64,000 nucleotides of DNA, taken from assembly GCA_029548365.1 (NCBI GenBank), contig JAKPNN010000005.1:1-64000 (forward strand), in the 5' to 3' direction. Origin of the DNA: Chloroflexota bacterium. GTDB lineage: Bacteria > Chloroflexota > Anaerolineae > Anaerolineales > Anaerolineaceae. A model generated the notes under the pieces. The model saw only the letters and a list, made by a program, of their open reading frames with translations, did not search any database and was not told where the DNA came from. Of this stretch, positions 26,083 to 34,789 are shown one piece after another. Every line of letters begins with the position of its first letter. The first letter of the stretch is position 1. Both the position numbers and the translations under genes were made by a program.

Positions 26083-27399
26083 TTACATAAACTTTTTCTT
26101 CAAAATGGATGTCAATGAAGGCTCGCCAATCTCCTGCAATTCGTAGTGCACACGAACAATTGGCTTGTTGATCTTAATCACGCGGTTCAGGTCAATCGGG
26201 GTACCCGAGATCACCAGGTCAGCATCCGCCGCATTGATCGTTTCTTCCAGGTCTCGCACCATCTGACCGCCATAACCCATCGCTGGTAAAACCCTGCCGA
26301 TACCGGGAAATTTCTCAAAAGTCTCACGGATCGAACCGACCGCGTATGGGCGCGCATCCACAATCTCTCCAGCGCCAAACCGCCGGGCAGTGATGTAACC
26401 TTCTCCATAAGGCATATCGCCGTGAGTATGTGTCGGTCCGTCCTCAACCACCAGCACGCGCTTACCGCGAATTGCTTCGGGATCTTTCACAAACATGGGA
26501 ATGGCGCCTTCAACGATCACAGCGTCGGGGTTCAACTTGTTAAGGTTTTTTCTGACCGTAATCACATCCTCCAGATTGGCGGTGTCAACCTTGTTGATCA
26601 CGAACACATCCGCCAGGCGTGCGTTGGTTTCGCTGGGATAATGAAGCAGTTCATGCCCGGCCCGATGCGGGTCCGCCACAACAATCAACAGATCACTGAC
26701 ATAGAAAGAGAAATCATTGTTGCCACCGTCCCATACAATGATGTCGACTTCTTTTTCGGCTTCGCGCAAAATCGCTTCGTAATCGACACCGGCAAAAACA
26801 ATCGTCCCGTTGTCAATATGGGGTTCGTACTCCTCGCGCTCTTCAATGGTACATTCATGCTTGTCCAGGTCGCTGTAGTCAGCAAAACGCTGCACCCTTT
26901 GTTTAACAAGGTCGCCATAGGGCATGGGATGCCGAATAGCGGCGACTTTGAAACCCAGATCCTGCAGAATCGTCGCCACTCGTCGACTCGTCTGGCTTTT
27001 TCCCGCGCCCGTCCTCACAGCGCACACAGAAACCACGGGCTTGGAGGATTTGATTTGTGTCTCTTTGGTGCCCAATAAGCGAAAATCGGCCCCGGCTGCA
27101 TTCACCATAGCCGCCTGGCTCATCACATGGGTATAGGTCACATCGCTGTATGCAAACACGACTTCATCGATGTTTTTTTCTTTGATCAGGGTTTCTATCT
27201 GTTCCTCCGGTAAGATCGGGATGCCCTCGGGGTAAAGATCCCCGGCTAATTCTGGCGGGTATTTTCGATCTTCAATGTTGGGGATTTGGGTGGCGGTAAA
27301 GGCAACCACTTCATATTGCTCATTTCCCCGGAAGTAGGTGTTGAAGTTGTGAAAGTCACGTCCTGCAGCACCCATGATAATGGTTCTTATTTTTTTCAT
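26083..27399 (-). CDS. P-loop GTPase related to cyclic 2,3-diphosphoglycerate synthetase
   Basis: ATG 27399 was chosen because AAGGAG lies eight bases upstream; it gives 438 residues. The N-terminal part (MKKIRTIIMGAAGRDFHNFN) is a Rossmann-like domain. The P-loop VRTGAGKSQTSRRVA is at about residue 133, followed by VWDGGNNDFSFY at about 233 and a KVD motif. These features match the COG2403/cyclic-2,3-diphosphoglycerate synthetase family, known from methanogens where it makes a thermoprotectant. The role of bacterial members is not established. The gene lies 44 bases after argS on the same strand. Confidence 0.75.
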   Translation of the reverse strand: MKKIRTIIMGAAGRDFHNFNTYFRGNEQYEVVAFTATQIPNIEDRKYPPELAGDLYPEGIPILPEEQIETLIKEKNIDEVVFAYSDVTYTHVMSQAAMVNAAGADFRLLGTKETQIKSSKPVVSVCAVRTGAGKSQTSRRVATILQDLGFKVAAIRHPMPYGDLVKQRVQRFADYSDLDKHECTIEEREEYEPHIDNGTIVFAGVDYEAILREAEKEVDIIVWDGGNNDFSFYVSDLLIVVADPHRAGHELLHYPSETNARLADVFVINKVDTANLEDVITVRKNLNKLNPDAVIVEGAIPMFVKDPEAIRGKRVLVVEDGPTHTHGDMPYGEGYITARRFGAGEIVDARPYAVGSIRETFEKFPGIGRVLPAMGYGGQMVRDLEETINAADADLVISGTPIDLNRVIKINKPIVRVHYELQEIGEPSLTSILKKKFM

Positions 27400-27443
27400 G
27401 AAAATTTTCTCCTTTTTGATTTGTTGGTTAACACTCATAATGA

Positions 27444-29201
27444 TTACATGACACTGGGGGCTTTGATTCCCAGCAATCGCAAGCAGCTTGCCAGCACTTG
27501 CTGTGCTGCTGCAACCAGCCGTAAACGAAACTCCCGTATGCCGGGCGCTGCATTAAGCACCTGGCAAGAATTATAAAAGTCATTAAACGCCCTGGCAACC
27601 TCAAAGGACAGACTTGCAATAATCAAAGGTCGATACTCCTCGGCAGCCCGATAAACCTCTGCAGGCAATCGGGTCATTAACTCAATCAGGTCCACTTCGG
27701 TTTTGTGCAATTCATCTGGATAAACCGTAGGCTCCGGCAAAGCTTGCCCGGCCTTGCGCAATATGCTACCTGCCCTTACGTGGGCGTACTGAATATACGG
27801 CGCAGCCTGGCCGTTAAAATCCAGTGCAGCATCCCAATCAAAGGTGACCATTTTGGTATTGTCTCGCGAAAGCATCGTGTATTTGATTGCGCCCAGCGCA
27901 ACCGCTTCGCCGATCTCCTGTTTTGTTGTTTCGGTTAATTCCGGGTTCTTTTCTTCAACAATTGCCTTAGCCCGGCGTGTTGCCTCTCTGACCAGGTCAT
28001 CAAACAGCACCACCGTTCCTTCGCGCGATGCCATCGTCACATTCCCGGGCAGGTTCACCAGCTCATAGGCCAGATGGTAGAGTTTATCCGCCCATTCAAA
28101 GCCCATGATCTCTAATGTCTTAAAAATCTGTTTTAAATAAAGTGACTGGCGCACATCGATCACATAAATCGATTTGTCCAGTTGATAGTCTTCAAATTTC
28201 TTAATCGCTAAGGGCAAATCCTTGGTTGCATACAGCGATGAACTGTCTGATCGGAGTACGACTAAAACCCGGTATTCACCCTCGGTTCCCAAAATTTGAT
28301 CCAGATCCATAATCACGGGTCCCTCAGGACGTTCATCCTGTGCCAGACCTGATGCGATCAAGCTCTCGACCAGTTCAGCGCCAGCGGTTTCCACTTCACT
28401 TTCATAATACAAGCGGTCGAAGTGCTCGTCCAACTGGTTATAGATTTGATCAAACCCCGCCAGCGACCAGGCACGGGTCTTTTCCCACAGGGCAAGTATT
28501 TCAGGGTCTCTCTGATTCCAGCGGGCATACAGGGCGCGCACTTCCGCTTCATTTTCAGGAACCTGGAACAATCGGTCCGCTTCTGCGTAGATCTGGTTCA
28601 TCCAGTGCGTATGGTCCTCAGCGGGGGTTTCACCGTCATGGTTTTTCAAGTAATTCCACATCCATTTGATCACGTGCAGACCGATATCACCCAGGTAATT
28701 CGCCCGGATCACCTCGTATCCCGCACATTCCAAAATCCGGCAGATACTGCCGCCCAGGATCACATTGCGCAGGTGCCCCACATGAAAGGCTTTATGCGTA
28801 TTGGGCTGTGAATATTCCACCATTACCGTCTCACCCCGGTCAGGATGGCATCCATAATGCGCCCCCTGTTCTAAAACCGTGTCGATCACCCGCTGGGCGT
28901 ACGTTGAGGTTGAAAAATACAGGTTGAGGTAGCCATTCACGGCTTCAACGTGTGAAAAACCGCCCAAATCATCTCCCAGGTAGGTCTTTATACCCTCAGC
29001 GAGCTCCTGCGCGCGTTGGGGCACATTGATCTTTTTTCCAGCCCGAGCCTCAGCCGCTGCCAAAGGGAACAAGGGCACTGCCAGGCCCCACTCACCGCTG
29101 AAGGGAATCTGCCGAAATTCAATGGACGCGTGCTCAATCTCCAAAGATTGTAAATACGTCTTTATTTTTGATTCAATAAACGTTTTCTCTGTTGCAAACA
29201 T
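27444..29201 (-). CDS. argS: Arginyl-tRNA synthetase
   Basis: ArgRS is a class I synthetase charging tRNA-Arg. The 585 residues have the N-terminal Add-1-like tRNA-recognition domain (about 1-110). The HIGH-type motif is HVGHLRNVILGGSI at about residue 137, preceded by VEYSQPNTHKAFH. The central YVIDVRQSLYLKQIF is followed by a C-terminal anticodon-binding domain containing YIQYAHVRAGSILRKAG and ending LRLLGIKAPSVM. The active site lacks a canonical KMSKS, as is common in this enzyme. A good promoter precedes it. Confidence 0.95.
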   Translation of the reverse strand: MFATEKTFIESKIKTYLQSLEIEHASIEFRQIPFSGEWGLAVPLFPLAAAEARAGKKINVPQRAQELAEGIKTYLGDDLGGFSHVEAVNGYLNLYFSTSTYAQRVIDTVLEQGAHYGCHPDRGETVMVEYSQPNTHKAFHVGHLRNVILGGSICRILECAGYEVIRANYLGDIGLHVIKWMWNYLKNHDGETPAEDHTHWMNQIYAEADRLFQVPENEAEVRALYARWNQRDPEILALWEKTRAWSLAGFDQIYNQLDEHFDRLYYESEVETAGAELVESLIASGLAQDERPEGPVIMDLDQILGTEGEYRVLVVLRSDSSSLYATKDLPLAIKKFEDYQLDKSIYVIDVRQSLYLKQIFKTLEIMGFEWADKLYHLAYELVNLPGNVTMASREGTVVLFDDLVREATRRAKAIVEEKNPELTETTKQEIGEAVALGAIKYTMLSRDNTKMVTFDWDAALDFNGQAAPYIQYAHVRAGSILRKAGQALPEPTVYPDELHKTEVDLIELMTRLPAEVYRAAEEYRPLIIASLSFEVARAFNDFYNSCQVLNAAPGIREFRLRLVAAAQQVLASCLRLLGIKAPSVM

Positions 29202-29241
29202 GAGCTACAATCATCCCGATGGCACTTTTTTGACCGAAAGT

Positions 29242-29269
29242 ATTATAACACCTGGATCATGGATACAAA
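29242..29269 (-). promoter_or_regulatory. argS promoter
   Basis: On the - strand TTTGTA (29264-29269) and TATAAT (29242-29247) are 16 bases apart, giving a start near 29235 and a leader of about 34 bases before argS. Confidence 0.6.
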
Positions 29270-29423
29270 AGCGGTTTGAACGATTTCTAAGGCTAATAGT
29301 TGTCTATGCGAAAGGCTCGGTGGTGATTGATTTCACCAATATCTTCTTCCTGATCCGTTTTCCTGGGTTGTTGACTGTTATGACCGCGAGGATTTAATTC
29401 TTCTATTGTGCTTATAAGCGCAA

Positions 29424-29448
29424 AGCGGGAGCAGAGTATGCTCCCGCT
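29424..29448 (-). terminator. Terminator after rpsT
   Basis: AGCGGGAGCA (29424-29433) pairs perfectly with TGCTCCCGCT (29439-29448) across a five-base loop. On the - strand it is followed by TTTGCGC, a weak T-run. It lies about 40 bases past the rpsT stop. The remaining gap toward argS contains only the argS promoter. Confidence 0.6.
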
Positions 29449-29485
29449 GCAATTGATCCATAAACACAGGTTTAACGCGCAGACG

Positions 29486-29749
29486 CTAATCCATGCTGTT
29501 AAATCGCTGCATCAGCCGGCTTTTCTGGCGTGCAGCCTTATTTTGATGAAAAACGCCCTTTGCGGCGGCTTTATCTAAGGCTTTTGTCGCAACCTGGGTC
29601 GCTGTGCGCGCTTCCTCAACATTGCCGCTCTCAATCGCCAACCTGGCTTTTTTAAGGGCCGTGCGGGCTCGTCCCCGAACCACACGATTCTGGTCGCGTC
29701 GCTTTTTATTTTGACGGTTGCGTTTGATTTGCGATTTAATATTTGCCAA
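29486..29749 (-). CDS. rpsT: 30S ribosomal protein S20
   Basis: S20 binds 16S rRNA early in 30S assembly. The TTG at 29749 is the start: GGAGG lies seven bases upstream and translation then begins MANIKSQIKRNRQNKKRRDQ, the classic S20 N-terminus, giving 87 residues. Taking the longer open frame would add a 12-residue extension before the ribosome-binding site. The protein is Lys/Arg/Ala-rich and helical, with GVFHQNKAARQKSRLMQR near its end. Confidence 0.96.
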   Translation of the reverse strand: MANIKSQIKRNRQNKKRRDQNRVVRGRARTALKKARLAIESGNVEEARTATQVATKALDKAAAKGVFHQNKAARQKSRLMQRFNSMD

Positions 29750-29830
29750 GGTCTTACCTCCAATAGCTTTCTGGATTTCTATCAATTCTAACGACGGCTT
29801 ATTTTACCTGAAGCAAGGGCTTTTGTCCAG

Positions 29831-31171
29831 TCAATTGTCCTGTGTTTTATCTTCTTCCAGGAACGAATCCATATAATCCCGGATCTCAGGTATGGCGGTC
29901 AACTTCTCATAAAAGAAGTTATTCACCACGTTGATCACCTCATCCCGAGCTGCTTCTGCTTCTGCGTTAAGAGACACATCAGAATCCATATTTTTGATCG
30001 CATCCCTGAAGCGCAAAATGCGCTTGACGATCTCGGCCTCGCGCGCATCCTCCATCACCCGGATGACCTCCATCATCAATTCCTCAGCCTGGCGGGTCAA
30101 TTGCTCGGTTTTGAAGGGCGCATTGGCTGCGATGGCATCGTCCACGGTGCGAATCAACGACCACACCTGGTACAGCAATGAAGCCGGCTCATCAAAAAGC
30201 TCCCGCAGGAAGACCGCTTCAGGGTATTGACCCGTCAGCCGGAAGATATTGTACATGCGCTTGGCTGCTTTCCCATAATTGATCTGCTTGGTGAGGTATT
30301 TTCGCACCTCCCCTTCCAGGGCGGTCACGTATTCGTCCAGCGCATCCGCGCTGACGTGTTGCGCCAACTTGGAGAAAATCGGTACAGATTCAGCCTGCAG
30401 GTAAATTTCCTGGAAATACGGATCTAAATACCCATCCAGCGGCGTGATCGAACCGTCGGGCGCCTCCCAGGTCACATCCAGCATATTGCTGGCATTCGCC
30501 AGCGATCCGTTGATCGGGTCTGCCACCACCCAGTCCAGTTTGCACCAGCCCGGGTTCTGAGCAGCCTCCTCCCAGATGATCTCAAAAGGCTGACCGTCCG
30601 GCGTAAAGCCAACCTTCTTTCCGGCGGCGATTTCATCCGGCTCCCAGGAGATCGGGCTGTCTGCCCGGTATGTACGCGTTCCCTTGACGAAATCTGCCGG
30701 GTAAGAGCCCATTTTCACCTCGATCAATTGGTAGGTCGGTCCCTGCGCCGTAGAGAGCGCCTTATCGCGCATGATCTCCGCCAATATCTGGCAGGCCGCT
30801 TCCTTCGTCGGCGCGATGATGTTCACCCGCTCAAAATAGTCAGCATCGCCCGGGAAACGTTGAATTTTTGACTGCGCTGAAGACCCCGACAGCGCCAGCG
30901 CGGTCTCTACCCGGCCGGGTTCGTCATAGAACTCAACCAGGTTGCCAATTTTGCGGAAATAATCCAGCCGCTCGGGGCTGAAATCCAACATGGCCACATT
31001 CTGACCAAAGACCCCGGTCCGCTCGCAAAAAGCGATGTCATCATCGCTCTCTTTTGCCTTCTGGATCGCCGCCAGCCACTCCACAGCTTCGGTTTCGTCT
31101 AACTCCACATTCAACCGCTGCGCGGCATCGATCACATCCTGGATATCTTTGTGTGAATACTGCTTGTCCAT
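29831..31171 (-). CDS. Unrecognised 446-residue protein with nucleotidyltransferase-like signature
   Basis: No family was recognised with confidence. ATG 31171 has GGAGGT seven bases upstream; a GTG three codons earlier overlaps that site. At about residue 95 the protein reads ALSGSSAQSKIQ then RFPGDADYFERV. This fits the GS-x(9-13)-DxD pattern of polymerase-beta-type nucleotidyltransferases (GS, eleven residues, then DAD). A mixed alpha/beta middle with Trp-rich segments (SWEPDEIAAG, WCKLDWVVADP) is followed by a helical, acidic C-terminal half. It is soluble, with no signal peptide. It lies between rpsT and rnpB and has its own promoter. A nucleotide-transfer function is inference only. Confidence 0.6.
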   Translation of the reverse strand: MDKQYSHKDIQDVIDAAQRLNVELDETEAVEWLAAIQKAKESDDDIAFCERTGVFGQNVAMLDFSPERLDYFRKIGNLVEFYDEPGRVETALALSGSSAQSKIQRFPGDADYFERVNIIAPTKEAACQILAEIMRDKALSTAQGPTYQLIEVKMGSYPADFVKGTRTYRADSPISWEPDEIAAGKKVGFTPDGQPFEIIWEEAAQNPGWCKLDWVVADPINGSLANASNMLDVTWEAPDGSITPLDGYLDPYFQEIYLQAESVPIFSKLAQHVSADALDEYVTALEGEVRKYLTKQINYGKAAKRMYNIFRLTGQYPEAVFLRELFDEPASLLYQVWSLIRTVDDAIAANAPFKTEQLTRQAEELMMEVIRVMEDAREAEIVKRILRFRDAIKNMDSDVSLNAEAEAARDEVINVVNNFFYEKLTAIPEIRDYMDSFLEEDKTQDN

Positions 31172-31204
31172 CGGGTACACCTCCGAATCAGGTCATTTTC
31201 TAAT

Positions 31205-31233
31205 AATGTATCAAATACGACCAATTAAGTCAA
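31205..31233 (-). promoter_or_regulatory. Promoter of the 446-residue protein gene
   Basis: On the - strand TTGACT (31228-31233) and TACATT (31205-31210) are 17 bases apart. The predicted start near 31198 leaves a 27-base leader with a GGAGGT site. Confidence 0.65.
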
Positions 31234-31494
31234 GTATATTTACCACGCCTCTGATTCGGGTGTTAAAAAACCCTTAGCTCACCCTTCGGGTTGGGCGAAA
31301 ACAGCTCGATACCCTTGCAAGGCACAGGTAGTGTTCCAAAAAGGAGGTTGCTACGGATTGTTATAATATTCGTTCTATAAATAAAATACTATAATGATTT
31401 ACGTTCATTCATAAACCGCTTGTAAAATTTCATTTGTTTGTCAACACTCCTAACCCTTTAATCGCAATTAATCGTATAATGAAACTCCATTCAG
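31234..31494. other. Gene-free AT-rich region before rnpB
   Basis: Together with the adjoining promoter this leaves about 320 bases with no gene. It contains small imperfect hairpins around CCCTTCGGG (near 31280), an AT-rich stretch with TATAAT-like sequences near 31360 and 31390, and the rnpB -10 element. Nothing else was recognised. Confidence 0.5.
31475..31480 (+). promoter_or_regulatory. -10 element of the rnpB promoter
   Basis: TATAAT lies 15 bases before the first base of the RNase P RNA stem, a plausible distance for the start. The -35 at the matching position (about 31452) is poor. Confidence 0.55.
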
Positions 31495-31877
31495 AAGACC
31501 AGGTCAGCCGGATGGACGCGGGCGAACTCCGCCCGAGGAAAGTCCGCACACCACAGGGCAGCATGCTGGGTAACGCCCGGAAGCGTGTAAACGTTTGGAA
31601 CAGGGCCACAGAGAGCAGACCGCTCACTTTTGGGTGAGTAAGGGTGAAAGGGTGGTGTAAGAGACCACCGGCGGGGACAGCAATGTCCCCGGCCAGGCAA
31701 CCCCCATGCGGTGCAAGGTCAAGCAGGAGAGAAGCCCTTTTTGGGCGGGAGCAGCCCGGCTCCTCATCATCTCCGGGTAGACCGCACGAGCTGGCGGGTA
31801 ACCGTCAGCCCAGATAGATGTCCATCCAGGCGGGTTTCCCGCCGGACAGAATGCGGCTTACAGGCTGGCCTGGTCTT
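31495..31877 (+). ncRNA. rnpB: RNase P RNA, class A
   Basis: This is the catalytic RNA that matures tRNA 5' ends. Conserved core elements are present: GAGGAAAGTCCG near 31535 and ACAGAATGCGGCTTA near 31846. GGTGTAAGAGACCACC at about 31654 and AGGTCAAGCAGGAG in the middle also fit. The ends pair as helix P1: AAGACCAGG at 31495 against CCTGGTCTT ending at 31877. Length is about 383 nt. Apparent reading frames across this interval on both strands are artefacts. Confidence 0.95.
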
Positions 31878-31925
31878 GTGTGTGGTAATTCCCTGACCAT
31901 CGCCTTGATTTTCCCCCTGCAGCGC

Positions 31926-32675
31926 TTATTGAACGCTCTGCAAGCAGGTCAGCAGCGCCTTCAAACGGCCTTCCGGCGCCTGCAAGGTGACTGCCAACAC
32001 GTACTGCTCGCTGGCACTCGGCTCTTCAGCCTCGATGGGCACAATGCGCATCCCCTCAGGCACCTGGCTCTGCAGCAGGAAACCGATCCCCGTGGGGTAC
32101 AACGCCAGCAGTTCTTCTAAAAATCCCACCGTTGAATAGGTCTGCACGCCGTTCGGGATGGCTGCATCGTGTAGAAATGCCCTCCTGAAGAGGAGCGTAA
32201 TTTCATGCCCGGCAGGGTAAGCCAGGGTCATAATCGGTGCCTCTCCTGCGCCCGGGTTGACCCGTGCTTCAGGGACATCAGCCCAGTCGCTGATCTCCCC
32301 GGCGTAGATAGCCTGCAGGCTCTCCAGACTCAGGGCAGCAATTGGCACGTCTTTTCCTGCCACCAGGACAATTTCCTCGGTGCCCATCACCGCCACGTGC
32401 CCATCACCCTCCATTCGCTCCCCCAGGCGCAGGACCAGGTCGCTGTCCTCACGCGCCAGGTCTGCCCGGGGTCGAACCCGGACATAAACACCAAAATCCG
32501 GGATTTCCTGCGCACAGGCGGCGACCCGCGGCAGCCAGTGTTCCACCGCCGGGGTGACCTGCACTGTGATCACCTCGGGCTCAATGCTCTCCTGCGCTTC
32601 GGGTATAGGCGGCTGGCAAGCCGTTAAAACAAACACAAAAGCCAGGACAAAGGCGACCAGTTTTACCGCTTTCAT
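31926..32675 (-). CDS. PstS-like substrate-binding lipoprotein
   Basis: A 249-residue exported lipoprotein: signal FVLAFVFVLTAC with the lipobox Cys at about residue 20, then an acidic linker. The mature part resembles a type 2 periplasmic-binding fold of the phosphate/molybdate type. Cues are VLVAGKDVPIAALSLESLQAIYAGEISDWADV at about 106-137, a motif typical of PstS-like proteins, and YPTGIGFLLQSQVP near the end. It is shorter than most PstS and has no transporter genes beside it, so the ligand is unknown. It starts four bases after uppP on the same strand. Confidence 0.75.
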   Translation of the reverse strand: MKAVKLVAFVLAFVFVLTACQPPIPEAQESIEPEVITVQVTPAVEHWLPRVAACAQEIPDFGVYVRVRPRADLAREDSDLVLRLGERMEGDGHVAVMGTEEIVLVAGKDVPIAALSLESLQAIYAGEISDWADVPEARVNPGAGEAPIMTLAYPAGHEITLLFRRAFLHDAAIPNGVQTYSTVGFLEELLALYPTGIGFLLQSQVPEGMRIVPIEAEEPSASEQYVLAVTLQAPEGRLKALLTCLQSVQ

Positions 32676-32679
32676 CGGG

Positions 32680-33504
32680 TTATCTCACCGCCCAGACCAG
32701 GATTGTCACGCCCCCCAATAGGAAGCAGTACGCAGAAAAATAAGCCAGCGAATGCCTCACCAGGAATTTCAACAGCCAGCGGATGGCGATATAACCCACC
32801 ACCAGCGCGGTCAGGAAACCCAGCGCCATGATCGGCAAAAAGCTTGCCAAATCCGGCACTTCCTTCACCATCTTATAGGTTGAAAGAGCGCCCGCCGCCA
32901 GCATAATCGGGATCGACATCAAAAACGAGAACTTGCCCGCAGCTTCACGGCGCAGGTGGCACAGCATCCCGCCGGAGATCGTCGCACCCGAACGAGAAAT
33001 CCCCGGTACCAGGGCAAACACCTGCATCGCACCCATCACAAGCGCGGTCATTAAGGTCACATCGTGGGAATCCCCGATATTCTGGCTGACTCTTTCCGCC
33101 AACAGCATCAGGGCAGCCGTCACCAGCAGGGCGATCCCGACAACGAGGGGAGATGTGAAAGATGCCTCCACCAGGTCGGAAAACAGCAATCCAGCCAGCC
33201 CGGCGGGGATCGTCGCCAAAATCAGCAGCCAGCCCATCCGGGCGCTGTGGGTGGCAAAGGGTGTCCCGGCGAACAGTTGCTTGAAAAAATCAACCAGGAT
33301 CGCAGCCAGATCCTTGCGAAAATAGAAAATGACTGCCGCCAGTGTGCCAACCTGCACCAGTACGTTGAAGATGAAGGTCTCTTTGATCGGCAACTGCCAG
33401 TTTAAAAAATAGGGCAGAAGCACCAGGTGCGCCGAACTTGAGATCGGCAAAAACTCGGTGATGCCCTGGATGACCCCTAAGATAACAGCCTGAATGACGG
33501 ACAT
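32680..33504 (-). CDS. uppP: Undecaprenyl-diphosphatase UppP (BacA)
   Basis: UppP dephosphorylates undecaprenyl diphosphate, recycling the lipid carrier used by MraY and MurG. The 274 residues are highly hydrophobic with about eight spans. The two family motifs are clear: GITEFLPISSSAHLVL at about residues 14-29 and the catalytic-loop PGISRSGATIS at about 167. GAGGATC precedes the ATG. It lies 14 bases after tgt and four bases before the lipoprotein, in one unit. Confidence 0.96.
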   Translation of the reverse strand: MSVIQAVILGVIQGITEFLPISSSAHLVLLPYFLNWQLPIKETFIFNVLVQVGTLAAVIFYFRKDLAAILVDFFKQLFAGTPFATHSARMGWLLILATIPAGLAGLLFSDLVEASFTSPLVVGIALLVTAALMLLAERVSQNIGDSHDVTLMTALVMGAMQVFALVPGISRSGATISGGMLCHLRREAAGKFSFLMSIPIMLAAGALSTYKMVKEVPDLASFLPIMALGFLTALVVGYIAIRWLLKFLVRHSLAYFSAYCFLLGGVTILVWAVR

Positions 33505-33518
33505 GGTTTGATCCTCTT

Positions 33519-34643
33519 CTATGAATTCAGGTTAGAACAATACGCCGTGGCAAAGCGGGCATATTCTCCCGCTGAGATGGCAGCTCGCAGGCGGGCAGCC
33601 AGGTTCAGCAGCGTATGGATATTGTGGATCGAAAGCAGCGTGCCCGAGAGCATCTCACGCGCCTGGATCAGGTGGCGGATATACGCCCGGGAATGGGTCT
33701 GGCAGGTATAGCAGGTGCAGGTTTCGCTGATCGGGCGCTCATCGCGGGCATAACGGGCATTCATCAGGTTCATCTGACCGTTGTCGGTCATGGCGGCGTT
33801 GTGCCGCGCCAGTCGCGTCGGCAGCACGCAGTCAAATATATCGATCCCCAACCCAACGCACTCCACCAGGTCCCGCGGCGTGCCCACCCCCATCAGGTAG
33901 CGCGGTTTCTCAACCGGCAAAACCGCGTTGACCACGCGGATCATCGCGTGCATCTCGGCTTTGGTCTCGCCCACCGAAAGGCCGCCGATGGCGTTGCCCG
34001 GCAGGTCCAGCCCGGTAATAACCCTTGCCGATGCCTCTCGCAAATCAGGAAACACCCCACCCTGGACGATGCCAAACAGCGCCTGGTCAGCCCGCTTTTT
34101 AGCCGCCAGGCAGCGCTCTGCCCAGCGATGGGTGCGCTCTACGGCGCGCTGGTTGTATTCGCGGTCGTAGGGCTCGGCGCATTCATCAAACGCCATGATA
34201 ATGTCGGATCCCAGGTTTTCCTGGATCGCCACCGAAAGTTCGGGCGTGAACCGGTGGGTCGAACCATCGATATGGCTTTTGAAGGTCACCCCTTCCTCAT
34301 CGACCCGGCGCGTATCTGCAAGAGAAAACACCTGGAAACCGCCAGAATCCGTCAGGATTGGCCCACTCCAGCCCATGAATTTATGTAACCCGCCCATTTC
34401 AGCGATCAGATCATCTCCCGGGCGCAGGTAGAGGTGATAGGTATTGGCCAGGATGAGTTTCGCGTCCAGTTCATGCAGATGGCGCTGGGTTAACGATTTG
34501 ACCGTCGCCTGGGTGCCCACCGGCGCAAAGATCGGCGTGGGAATCGAACCGTGCGGGGTATGAAAGGTGCCAACGCGGGCATCCCCATCCTGGTCCAGGA
34601 GTTCAAAGGTAAAGGCGTCTGGTGGTTTCTCGGGTTTTCGCAT
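33519..34643 (-). CDS. tgt: tRNA-guanine transglycosylase (queuine tRNA-ribosyltransferase)
   Basis: Tgt exchanges guanine 34 of GUN-anticodon tRNAs for preQ1. The 374 residues contain FAPVGTQATVKSLT at about 39, ANTYHLYLRPGDDLI at about 66, LTDSGGFQVFSL at about 95 with the first catalytic Asp, GLSVGETKAEM at about 226, and DIFDCVLPTRLARH (nucleophile Asp) at about 267. The zinc-binding site CTCYTCQTHSRAYIRHL is at about 308. No other queuosine gene is in the window. Confidence 0.96.
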   Translation of the reverse strand: MRKPEKPPDAFTFELLDQDGDARVGTFHTPHGSIPTPIFAPVGTQATVKSLTQRHLHELDAKLILANTYHLYLRPGDDLIAEMGGLHKFMGWSGPILTDSGGFQVFSLADTRRVDEEGVTFKSHIDGSTHRFTPELSVAIQENLGSDIIMAFDECAEPYDREYNQRAVERTHRWAERCLAAKKRADQALFGIVQGGVFPDLREASARVITGLDLPGNAIGGLSVGETKAEMHAMIRVVNAVLPVEKPRYLMGVGTPRDLVECVGLGIDIFDCVLPTRLARHNAAMTDNGQMNLMNARYARDERPISETCTCYTCQTHSRAYIRHLIQAREMLSGTLLSIHNIHTLLNLAARLRAAISAGEYARFATAYCSNLNS

Positions 34644-34676
34644 CGGGTTTAAACCTGAACTTAATCTCGATTGATG

Positions 34677-34682
34677 ATTATA
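34677..34682 (-). promoter_or_regulatory. -10 element of the tgt-uppP unit
   Basis: TATAAT on the - strand, 34 bases before the tgt start, in the divergent region shared with the PHP-domain gene. No good -35 was seen. Confidence 0.45.
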
Positions 34683-34753
34683 CCTTAGGAAAACCGGTGC
34701 TTTATCAATACCCGTTTTCTCCGCCCTGGCTGTGCACCAGGGTTAAAAATCAC

Positions 34754-34782
34754 TTGATAGGATTCACTCAGACAGCTATACT
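34754..34782 (+). promoter_or_regulatory. Promoter of the PHP-domain gene, likely leaderless
   Basis: TTGATA (34754-34759) and TATACT (34777-34782) are 17 bases apart. Transcription would begin at 34788-34790, which is the ATG of the next gene, and no ribosome-binding site is present. Confidence 0.6.
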
Positions 34783-34789
34783 TGATGAC

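Noticed and set aside
31430-32120. Several short open frames on both strands around 31.4-32.1 kb
   Set aside because: They lie across the RNase P RNA or antisense to the PstS-like lipoprotein gene; the RNA conserved core explains the sequence.
33615-34388. A 257-codon plus-strand frame opposite tgt
   Set aside because: It is antisense to a fully conserved tgt gene; His/Arg/Gly-rich content is typical of a complement frame.
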